5,788 bases of DNA from Streptomyces chattanoogensis (GTDB taxonomy: Bacteria > Actinomycetota > Actinomycetes > Streptomycetales > Streptomycetaceae): assembly GCF_001294335.1 (NCBI RefSeq), contig NZ_LGKG01000205.1, forward strand, positions 1 to 5,788, in the 5' to 3' direction. Position 1 is the stretch's first letter; each line of letters begins with the position of its first letter. The position numbers and the translations under genes are program-made. The notes under the pieces are model-generated. The model was not told where the DNA came from and did no database searches. It saw only the letters and a program-made list of their open reading frames with translations. Of the stretch, positions 1-5,788 are shown one piece after another.

Positions 1-50
1 AGCAGGGCCGTTCACCGCGGCGACGGATATCGCCTCGCCCCAGGCAGCGA
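1..50. repeat. Terminal direct repeat, left copy (50 bp, identical to 5739-5788)
   Basis: The first 50 bases of the window are identical to the last 50. They encode part of the AT ([17 protein letters not shown] region) on the minus strand, in the frame that continues the AT at both ends. Because the match is flush with both window edges, its true length outside is unknown. It is best explained as assembly overlap of a closed contig or as a stretch shared by two AT domains. Confidence 0.97.
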
Positions 51-2050
51 TCCGCTCCCGGACCGCCTCCACACCCAGCGCAACCGACACCATCCCACCA
101 CCACCGGCAAGAGCGCGGCCGATCGCCTGCGACCGCAGCACCACCACCCTCGCCGCGTCTTCGAGAGACAACGCCCCAGCCACACAGGCGGCAGCGATCT
201 CACCCTGGGAATGCCCCACCACCGCAGCCGGCTCCACACCCACCGACCGCCACACCGCCGCCAACGACACCATCACCGCAAACAGCACCGGCTGGACCAC
301 ATCCACCCGCGCCAGCAGCACCTCATCCCCGAGCACCTCATCCAACGACCAGTCGACCAACCCCTCAAACGCCCGCCCACACTCGGCCAACGCCTCCGCA
401 AACACCGGCGACTGCTCCACCAGCTCACGCGCCATACCCACCCACTGCGCACCCTGACCCGGGAACACAAACACCACGGTGATCAAACACGGCACGCGCA
501 CGCACCAACGACGCCGCCACATCCACCGGAGACACCCCCGGCAGCGCCGTCACCTGCTCCGCCAACCGCGCCGCCTGCTCACGCAACGCCGCACCCGACC
601 GCGCCGACACCACCCACGGCACCACACCACCGGCGTCGCCGCCCTCGCGCACCGGTTGCTCGACAACCGGCGCCTGCTCCAACACCACGTGGGCGTTCGT
701 CCCGCTGATACCGAACGACGACACTCCGGCCCGCCGCGGCCGCTCCAGCTCCGGCCACTCACGGCGCTCCGTCAGCAGCTCCACCGCACCCGACGCCCAG
801 TCGACCTGCGACGACGGCGCATCCACATGCAGCGACTTCGGCAGCACGCCCGCCCGCAGTGCCATCACCATCTTGATGACACCACCGACTCCGGCGGCGG
901 CCTGTGTGTGCCCGATGTTGGACTTCAACGACCCCAGCCACAGGGGGCGTTCGGCCGGGCGGCCCTGCCCGTACGTGGCCAGCAGCGCCTGCGCCTCGAT
1001 CGGATCGCCCAGCGTCGTACCGGTGCCATGCGCCTCGACGACATCGATGTCCTGCGGAGTGAGCCGGGCGTCGGCCAGCGCGGCGCGGATGACCCGCTCC
1101 TGCGAGGGACCGTTCGGCGCGGTGAGGCCGCTGCTGGCCCCGTCCTGGTTGACGGCGGTGCCGCGGACGACGGCCAGGACCCGGTGTCCGAGGCGTTCGG
1201 CGTCCGACAGCCGCTCCAGCAGGAGGATGCCGGCCCCTTCGGAGAAGCCGGCCCCGTCGGCCGCGTCGGCGAAGGACTTGCAGCGGCCGTCGGCGGCGAG
1301 CCCGCGCTGGCGGCTCAGCTCGATGAAGATGTCGGCGGTGGACAGTACGGTCGCGCCGCCGGCCAGGGCCATGCTGCATTCCCCGCGTCGCAGCGACTGC
1401 ACCGCCAGATGCAGGGTGACCAGCGACGACGAGCAGGCGGTGTCCACGCTGACCGCGGGCCCCTCGAGCCCGAGCACGTACGAGATCCGGCCCGAGGCGA
1501 CGCTGTAGGTGTTTCCGTTGCCGATGTAGCCCTCGATCTCGCCCGGGACCGAGTCCAGTCGGGCCGCGTAGTCCTGGTACATGAGGCCGGCGAACACGCC
1601 GGTCGCGGTCCCGCGCAGCGTGGCCGGGTCGATACCGGCGTGTTCGCATGCCTCCCAGGCGGTCTCCAGCAGGATTCGCTGCTGCGGGTCCATCGCCAGT
1701 GCCTCGCGCGGTGAGATCCCGAAGAACGCCGCATCGAATCCGGCCGCGTCGTCGAGGAATCCGCCGCCGCGGGCGTAGTACTTGCCCACGGTGTCGGGGT
1801 CCGGGTCGTAGAGCTCGGCGGGGTCCCAGCCGCGGTCGGTGGGGAAGTCGCCGATGGCGTCCGTCTCACCGAGAATCAGCTCCCACAGCCCCTGCGGCGA
1901 ACCGACCCCGCCCGGATAGCGGCAGGCCATACCGACGATCGCGATCGGCTCCTCCGCCCGGGACTCCACCTCGCGCAGTCGGCGGCGGGTCTGGGTCAGG
2001 TCGGCCGTGACCCGCTTCAGGTAGTCGCGAAGCTTCTGCTCGTTCTGCAT
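1..2050 (-). CDS. Modular type I PKS, 5' part: N-terminal docking helix-KS-AT (N-terminal half); apparent frameshift; 3' end outside window
   Basis: This is the start of a PKS gene whose KS would take the chain from an upstream ACP and condense it with an extender unit loaded by the AT. The ATG at 2050 is chosen because [18 protein letters not shown] is the usual class 1 N-terminal docking coiled coil (residues 1-33) and a Shine-Dalgarno-like GAGGTA precedes it; the 24 upstream in-frame codons have no family resemblance. The KS (about 34-460) has the active site DTACSSS (C206), EAHGTGT (H341) and KSNIGH (H381), so it looks catalytically complete. The linker after [11 protein letters not shown] is short. 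After VFDH (near 482) the frame must shift by one base to continue as [12 protein letters not shown]; without the shift a stop is reached at 425-427, giving 541 residues. The AT half (480-1) has GQGAQW, RVDVVQP and GHSQGE (active Ser codon 210-208), which are methylmalonyl-CoA signatures, and it runs off the left edge at AAVNGPA. It lies 274 bp downstream of the other PKS reading frame, same strand. Confidence 0.93.
474..490 (-). other. Apparent frameshift with shortened KS-AT linker
   Basis: Reading leftward, codons up to GAT CAC (484-479) give the conserved ARAVFDH of the KS-AT linker. In that frame the sequence then reads [10 protein letters not shown] and stops. Dropping one base (C478) restores [19 protein letters not shown], the canonical AT start. 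Functional modules normally have roughly 30 more residues between the (F)DHR sequence and FVFPGQG; here they are absent. A deletion of 3n+2 bases explains both facts. ACCGTG at the junction fits both the expected upstream context (codons for HRAV) and the expected downstream one (TVV), so microhomology-mediated loss is possible. It could instead be an assembly or sequencing error. The change of frame is seen directly; the deletion is inferred from family knowledge. Confidence 0.85.
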
Positions 2051-2058
2051 GGTGCAAG

Positions 2059-2064
2059 TACCTC
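2059..2064 (-). promoter_or_regulatory. Ribosome binding site supporting the ATG at 2050
   Basis: On the minus strand GAGGTA lies 8 bases before the ATG at 2050-2048. It is a partial match to the anti-Shine-Dalgarno complement at near-usual spacing and supports the docking-domain Met as the start rather than an upstream in-frame codon. Confidence 0.55.
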
Positions 2065-2088
2065 GTCGTCGTCGGCAGGCGGAGGACC

Positions 2089-2236
2089 ACAGGGCAGGGA
2101 ACCCAGCGGTCCGGGAACCCACAGGTCAGGGAACCCGGATGCCTGGGAACCCCACAGGTCCGGGAAGCCGCAGGTCAGGGAACCCACGGGCCGGGAAGGG
2201 GCCGCAGGCCAAGGAGGGCCACAGGTCAGGGATGGT
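2089..2236. repeat. Degenerate 16-bp tandem repeat, about 8-9 units
   Basis: The plus-strand consensus is roughly ACAGGTCAGGGAACCC. Seven units lie nearly in register: 2089-2104, 2105-2120, 2121-2136, 2137-2153 (one extra C), 2154-2169, 2170-2185 and 2186-2201. A decayed stretch follows at 2202-2220, then a half-conserved unit at 2221-2236. CAGGTCAGGG is exact at 2122, 2171 and 2222, and GGGAACCC or GGGAAGCC recurs at the other end of most units. Units touch one another without spacers, so this is not a CRISPR array. It lies in the transcribed gap just before the ribosome binding site of the next PKS gene. Its function is unknown. Confidence 0.85.
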
Positions 2237-2304
2237 CACGATCAGCTTGGTGGGGTTGCCGGATCTTGCACACCCCTAGCCGACCCCTGACCACCCCTGA
2301 CCTG
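2222..2304 (-). repeat. Inverted repeat able to form a 14-bp stem in the intergenic transcript
   Basis: CAGGTCAGGGATGG (2222-2235) is the reverse complement of 2291-2304 at 13 of 14 positions. In the minus-strand transcript the odd position is a G-U pair, so all 14 can pair, with a 55-nt loop. The 5' arm begins 20 nt after the upstream stop codon. There is no U-run after the 3' arm, so it does not look like a standard intrinsic terminator. Other 16-bp units carry the same core and could compete for pairing. Confidence 0.6.
2272..2302. repeat. Short direct repeat, three copies of an ACCCCT(G/A)-type unit
   Basis: ACCCCTGACC occurs twice back to back (2283-2292 and 2293-2302), preceded by the diverged ACCCCTAGCCG (2272-2282). 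The unit contains the reverse complement of the GGTCAGGG core of the neighbouring 16-bp repeat, so the two blocks are inverted relatives. Confidence 0.7.
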
Positions 2305-2324
2305 CGGGTGAGGACGGACCGGGC

Positions 2325-5300
2325 TCAGGACAGGCCGAGCTCGTTGTCGATGTAGGCGAACATCTCGTCGTCCGTCGCCTCGTCCAGCACCTCGCCGACG
2401 TCGCCATCGTCGGCGGCCTCGCCCCGGACGGCGGCGGCGAGCGCCAGCAGCCGGTCGGCGACCGCCGCCTGCTGGGGTCCGTCGAGCACGGCGGCCGTGA
2501 GGACCGCTTCGAGCCGCTGCACCTCGTCGGTCACCGTCGGGGCCCCGGCGTCGCCGAACGGCAGCCGGTCGGCGAGGTGTCCCGCCACCGCGACCACCGA
2601 CGGGTAGTCGAAGACCGTGGTGGCGGGCAGGGTCAGTCCGGTGATCCGGTTCAGCCGGTTGCGCAGTTCGAGCGCGATCAGCGAGTCGAACCCGAGGTCC
2701 AGGAACCCGCGCTCGACCGCGACCGCATGGCCGCCGGGCAGTGCCAGTACCGCGGCGACCTGGTCGCGTACCAGCTCGACCAGTGCCTTACGGCGTGCCG
2801 ACGCATCGAGCGGGGCCAGCCGCCGTACCAGAGCGTCCGCTTCGGCGGCCGAGTCGGCGGCGCGGGCCGCGGACCGGCGCAGCGGCAGCCGGACGAGATC
2901 CCGCAGCACCGCGGGATCGCCGTGCTCGGCCAGCCGCGCCCGGAGCCGGGCGAGGTCGAACCGGACCGGCACCAGGGCGGCGTCGTCCCGGCCGAGTGCG
3001 GCGTCGAACAGGGCCAGGCCGGCCTCGGACGGCATCGCGGCGATACCGGACCGGCCCATCCTGGCGACGTCGGTGTTGCCCAACTGTCCGGTGAGTTCGC
3101 TGCGTTCGGCCCAGAATCCCCAGGCCAGCGAGGTGGCCGGGAGTCCCTCTGCGCGCCGCGCCGTGGCCAGTGCGTCGAGGAAGACGTTGGCGGCGGCGTA
3201 GTTCGCCTGGCCGGAGCCGCCGATGGCCCCGGCCGCGGAGGAGAAGAGGACGAAGGCCGACAGATCGAGGTCCCGGGTGACTTCGTGCAGGACCAGCGCG
3301 GCATCCACCTTGGGACGGAAGACGGTGTCCAGCCGTTTCGGGTCGAGCGAGCCGATGACTCCGTCGTCGAGGACGCCGGCGGTGTGCACGACGGCGGTCA
3401 GCGGGTGCGCGGCGGGCACGGCCGCCAGCAGCGTACGGACCGCGTCCTCGTCGGCGGTGTCGCACGCGGCGATGGTCACCTCGGCACCCAGGCCCGCGAG
3501 TTCCGCCCGCAGGTCCGCCGCGCCGTCGGCGGCCGGGCCGCGGCGACTGGTCAGCAGCAGATGCCGGACCCCGTGCCGGGTCACCAGATGCCGGGCGATC
3601 AGTGCGCCCAGCGTTCCGGTGCCGCCAGTGAGCAGCACCGTCCGGTCCGGGTCGAACCCGGCGAACCCGGGCTCCGCGGTACCCCCTGCCGCACCCTCTG
3701 CCACAGCGTCCACCGTGTGCAGCCGCCGGGTGAGCACCTGCCCGCCCCGTACCGCCAGCTCGGGTTCGCCGAGCACGGAGAGCCCGGGGAGCAGCTGCCG
3801 GGCGTCGGCCTCCGGGGCCCCGTTGTCCGCCGGATCGAGGTCGACGAGGACGAACCGCCCCGGGTTCTCGGCCTCCGCGGACCGGACCAGGCCCCACACG
3901 GGGGCATGGACGAGGTCGGCCACCGTACCGTCGGCGTCGACCGCGCCCGCGGTCACCACGACCAGCCGGGACGCCGCCAGCCGTTCGTCGGCGAGCCACG
4001 TCTGCAGCAGACCGAGCGCCTCGGCGGACGCCGCCCGTACGGCCTGGGCGCGACCGGCCGGCGTCTCGTCGATCGTCTCGTCGAGGGCCGCGTCGGCGCC
4101 GGTCGGCAGCACCGCGAAGACCGTCTCCGGTACGGCGGCCCCGGAGTCGAGGGCCGACAGAAGGGCATCCGGATCCGGGTACCACCCGGCCGTCGCGGCC
4201 GTGCGGAGCTGCCGCACCGCCGGCCCGTCGCCGCCCAGTACGGCCCAGGGGCCCGTCGGTACCTGGTCCAGCGCCCCCGCCAGGTCCGCCGGCGGCGTCC
4301 AGTCGATCCGGTACAGGGGCTCCGCGGCGGGCGCGCCCGAGGCGTCCTCCGGCAACACCCGCATGACAAGTTCCGCCACAGAGACCACGGGCGCACCGGT
4401 GCCGTCGGCGGCGGCCAGCATCAGCCGGTCCTCTTCCCCACGGGTGATCCGCACCCGCAGTACCCGGGCGCCGGTCGCCTGCACGGTGACGCCCTTCCAC
4501 GCGAACGGCACCCGTACGTCACCGGTACCGTCCTCGATGCCCAGCGCATGCAGAGCCGCGTCGAACAGCGCCGGGTGGAGGGTGAATCCGCTGGTGACGG
4601 CATCATCGGGCAGCGATACCTCGGCGTAGACGTCGTCGCCGTCGCGCCAAGCGGCCCGCAGCCCCTGGAAGGCGGGGCCGTACTCGTATCCCTCGTCCGC
4701 CAACTGCTCATACAGGCCGCCGATGTCGAGTGCTGCGGCCCCCTTCGGCGGCCAGGCGCTCAGTTCCGCCGGGGGCGGGGTGCTGCCGGTGCCGAGGAGG
4801 CCCGTGGCGTGCAGCGTCCACGGCCGGTCCGGGAGGTCGTCCGGCCGGGAGTGGACGGTGACCGGCCGGCGGCCGGACGCGTCCGGACCGCCGACGGTGA
4901 CCTGGAGCTGCACCCGGTCCCGCGCACCGAGCACCAGCGGGGAGGCGAGGGTGAGTTCCTCGACTCCGGTGCACCCCGCCTCGTCCGCGGCGCGCACGGC
5001 CAGCTCCACAAACGCGGTTCCGGGCAGGTAGACGGACCCGCGTACGGCGTGGTCGGCCAGCCAGGGGTGGGAACGCAGGGAGAGCCGTCCGGTGAAAACC
5101 AGCCCGTCGGAGTCCGCGAGCGGCACGACGGCACCGAGCAAGGCATGGTCCGCGGCGCCGAGACCGGCGGACCCGACGTCCCCGGAGGGTCCGGCATTCT
5201 CGAGCCAGAAGTGCTGGTGCTGGAAGGCGTAGGTGGGCAGGTCGACGGTTGCGGCGTCGGCCGGGATGGCCTGGGTCCAGTCGACGTCTGCGCCGTGGGC

Positions 5301-5788
5301 GAAGGCCTCACCGGCAGAGGTCAGGAAACGGGCCCAGCCACCGTCGTCGCGACGCAGGGTGCCCACGGCAGGCACGTCGTTGATGGCGACCGTGAGAACG
5401 GGATGCGGGCTGACCTCGACGAACAGGCCGAAGCCCTGGTCCGCGAGCGCCGACGTCGCCGTCTCGAACTCGACCGTCTGACGCAGATTACGGTGCCAGT
5501 ACGCCGCATCCATGGTGGACGTGTCCAGCCAGTCACCCGTCACCGTCGACATCAACGGAACACGGGACTCGCGGGGCTCGATCGAGGCCAGGACCTCCAG
5601 CAGCTCATCGTGGAGGACATCCACCTGCGCGGAGTGGGAGGCGTAATCCACGGCGATACGACGCGCACGGACATCGTCCGCCTCACACGCAGCCATCAGC
5701 TCATCCAGCGCACCCGGCTCACCCGAAACCACCACCGAAGCAGGGCCGTTCACCGCGGCGACGGATATCGCCTCGCCCCAGGCAGCGA
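2325..5788 (-). CDS. Modular type I PKS, 3' part: AT (C-terminal half)-DH-KR-ACP-C-terminal docking domain; 5' end outside window
   Basis: This is the C-terminal end of a PKS module that adds and processes one extender unit on a carrier-bound chain. Residues are numbered from the first full codon at 5786; 1153 are visible. The AT half (about 1-194) has the methylmalonyl-type YASH motif (48-51; its His is the expected catalytic partner of the AT Ser), then [10 protein letters not shown]. The DH (about 211-480) keeps HxxxGxxxxP (H246, G250, P255), GYEYGP (366-371) and DxxxH (D409), so it looks active. The KR region (about 491-936) has GGTGTLG (721-727), LDD (806-808), K826, S850, Y863 and N867; LDD, no Trp eight residues before the Tyr and no Pro five before it indicate an active B1-type KR. 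DH leads straight to KR, with no enoylreductase or methyltransferase. The ACP (about 1001-1074) has GFDSL with S1035 for phosphopantetheine. The tail (about 1087-1153) ends in [15 protein letters not shown], a class 1 docking domain, and no thioesterase follows. The GTG at 5753 is an internal Val (AAVNGPA), not a start. The TGA is at 2327-2325. Confidence 0.96.
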   Translation of the reverse strand, partial: AAWGEAISVAAVNGPASVVVSGEPGALDELMAACEADDVRARRIAVDYASHSAQVDVLHDELLEVLASIEPRESRVPLMSTVTGDWLDTSTMDAAYWHRNLRQTVEFETATSALADQGFGLFVEVSPHPVLTVAINDVPAVGTLRRDDGGWARFLTSAGEAFAHGADVDWTQAIPADAATVDLPTYAFQHQHFWLENAGPSGDVGSAGLGAADHALLGAVVPLADSDGLVFTGRLSLRSHPWLADHAVRGSVYLPGTAFVELAVRAADEAGCTGVEELTLASPLVLGARDRVQLQVTVGGPDASGRRPVTVHSRPDDLPDRPWTLHATGLLGTGSTPPPAELSAWPPKGAAALDIGGLYEQLADEGYEYGPAFQGLRAAWRDGDDVYAEVSLPDDAVTSGFTLHPALFDAALHALGIEDGTGDVRVPFAWKGVTVQATGARVLRVRITRGEEDRLMLAAADGTGAPVVSVAELVMRVLPEDASGAPAAEPLYRIDWTPPADLAGALDQVPTGPWAVLGGDGPAVRQLRTAATAGWYPDPDALLSALDSGAAVPETVFAVLPTGADAALDETIDETPAGRAQAVRAASAEALGLLQTWLADERLAASRLVVVTAGAVDADGTVADLVHAPVWGLVRSAEAENPGRFVLVDLDPADNGAPEADARQLLPGLSVLGEPELAVRGGQVLTRRLHTVDAVAEGAAGGTAEPGFAGFDPDRTVLLTGGTGTLGALIARHLVTRHGVRHLLLTSRRGPAADGAADLRAELAGLGAEVTIAACDTADEDAVRTLLAAVPAAHPLTAVVHTAGVLDDGVIGSLDPKRLDTVFRPKVDAALVLHEVTRDLDLSAFVLFSSAAGAIGGSGQANYAAANVFLDALATARRAEGLPATSLAWGFWAERSELTGQLGNTDVARMGRSGIAAMPSEAGLALFDAALGRDDAALVPVRFDLARLRARLAEHGDPAVLRDLVRLPLRRSAARAADSAAEADALVRRLAPLDASARRKALVELVRDQVAAVLALPGGHAVAVERGFLDLGFDSLIALELRNRLNRITGLTLPATTVFDYPSVVAVAGHLADRLPFGDAGAPTVTDEVQRLEAVLTAAVLDGPQQAAVADRLLALAAAVRGEAADDGDVGEVLDEATDDEMFAYIDNELGLS
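5739..5788. repeat. Terminal direct repeat, right copy (50 bp, identical to 1-50)
   Basis: This is the exact second copy of the left-end 50 bp. Joining the copies makes the AT continuous in frame: the active-site Ser at 210-208 and the YASH His at 5636-5634 then lie about 104 residues apart, close to the separation known for PKS ATs. The join is therefore structurally sensible, not an arbitrary fusion. Confidence 0.97.

Larger units (their letters stand above)
2051..2324. other. Intergenic region between the two PKS reading frames
   Basis: 274 bp separate the upstream stop (TGA, 2327-2325) from the next ATG (2050). This is long for neighbouring PKS genes on one strand, which are often only tens of bases apart or overlap. 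It holds the 16-bp tandem repeat (2089-2236), a short CCCCTGACC-type repeat (2272-2302) and the pairing between them. I see no convincing -10/-35 promoter pair, no tRNA, and no tight GC hairpin with a T-run that would mark an intrinsic terminator. Co-transcription of the two frames is plausible but not shown. Confidence 0.8.

Noticed and set aside
470..490. Programmed ribosomal frameshift at the KS-AT junction
   Set aside because: No slippery heptamer or evident stimulatory structure, and linker residues are missing as well; deletion or error fits better.
211..1714. Long plus-strand open frames (211-708, 479-1714 and similar)
   Set aside because: They lie antisense to clear PKS domains and encode low-complexity Arg/Pro/His-rich peptides, typical shadows of high-GC coding DNA.
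2089..2236. CRISPR array
   Set aside because: The 16-bp units are contiguous and degenerate with no unique spacers, and there are no cas genes.
2270..2282. Binding box of a PAS-LuxR (PimM-type) regulator, from CTAGGG on the minus strand
   Set aside because: Only a half-site resembles the palindromic consensus as I recall it; the other half does not match.
3640..4320. Enoylreductase between DH and KR
   Set aside because: The stretch is the KR structural subdomain (YRIDWTP to LTRRLHTVD) and leads directly to GGTGTLG; no ER nucleotide-binding motif is present.
2617..4629. Long plus-strand open frames (2617-3201, 3223-4629)
   Set aside because: Antisense to the DH-KR-ACP coding region; Ser/Ala/Arg-rich without recognisable domains. 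No independent gene.
5751..5753. GTG at 5753 as the start of the DH-KR-ACP protein
   Set aside because: The same frame continues upstream as [16 protein letters not shown], conserved AT sequence, so this is an internal valine.
1..5788. Small circular plasmid or phage genome
   Set aside because: The ends overlap, but there is no replication, partition, mobilisation or virion gene, and all coding capacity is PKS. A collapsed or cyclic assembly is simpler.

Overview
The window is type I modular polyketide synthase (PKS) DNA, all coding on the minus strand. High G+C, strong G/C bias at third codon positions and the exact domain and docking-sequence types point to Streptomyces or a close actinomycete. 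No non-PKS gene is visible.

Layout in the direction of transcription (right to left): 5788-2325 is the 3' part of a PKS gene, encoding the C-terminal half of an acyltransferase (AT), then DH, KR, ACP and a C-terminal docking domain, ending at a TGA. A 274-bp non-coding gap (2324-2051) follows, with a degenerate 16-bp tandem repeat and an inverted copy of its core. At 2050 a second PKS reading frame starts: N-terminal docking helix, KS, post-KS linker and the N-terminal half of an AT, running off the left edge. Both AT halves carry methylmalonyl-CoA signatures. The docking sequences across the gap look like a compatible tail/head pair. The predicted chemistry of the DH-KR module is one propionate-type extension, B-type ketoreduction and dehydration, giving an alpha-methyl-alpha,beta-unsaturated intermediate with no enoyl reduction.

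Two anomalies stand out. First, bases 1-50 are identical to bases 5739-5788, flush with both window ends and in the same AT reading frame. This is what a contig closed on itself by k-mer overlap looks like. Joined there, the sequence becomes a 5738-bp circle encoding one complete module (docking-KS-AT-DH-KR-ACP-docking). Likely readings are a collapsed tandem array of near-identical PKS genes or two ATs with an identical stretch; a real small circle is less likely. Second, the second gene changes frame near position 478 and lacks about 30 residues usually present between KS and AT, so as written it is broken. The codon style of the post-KS linker and AT also differs from the KS before it, suggesting mosaic origin.
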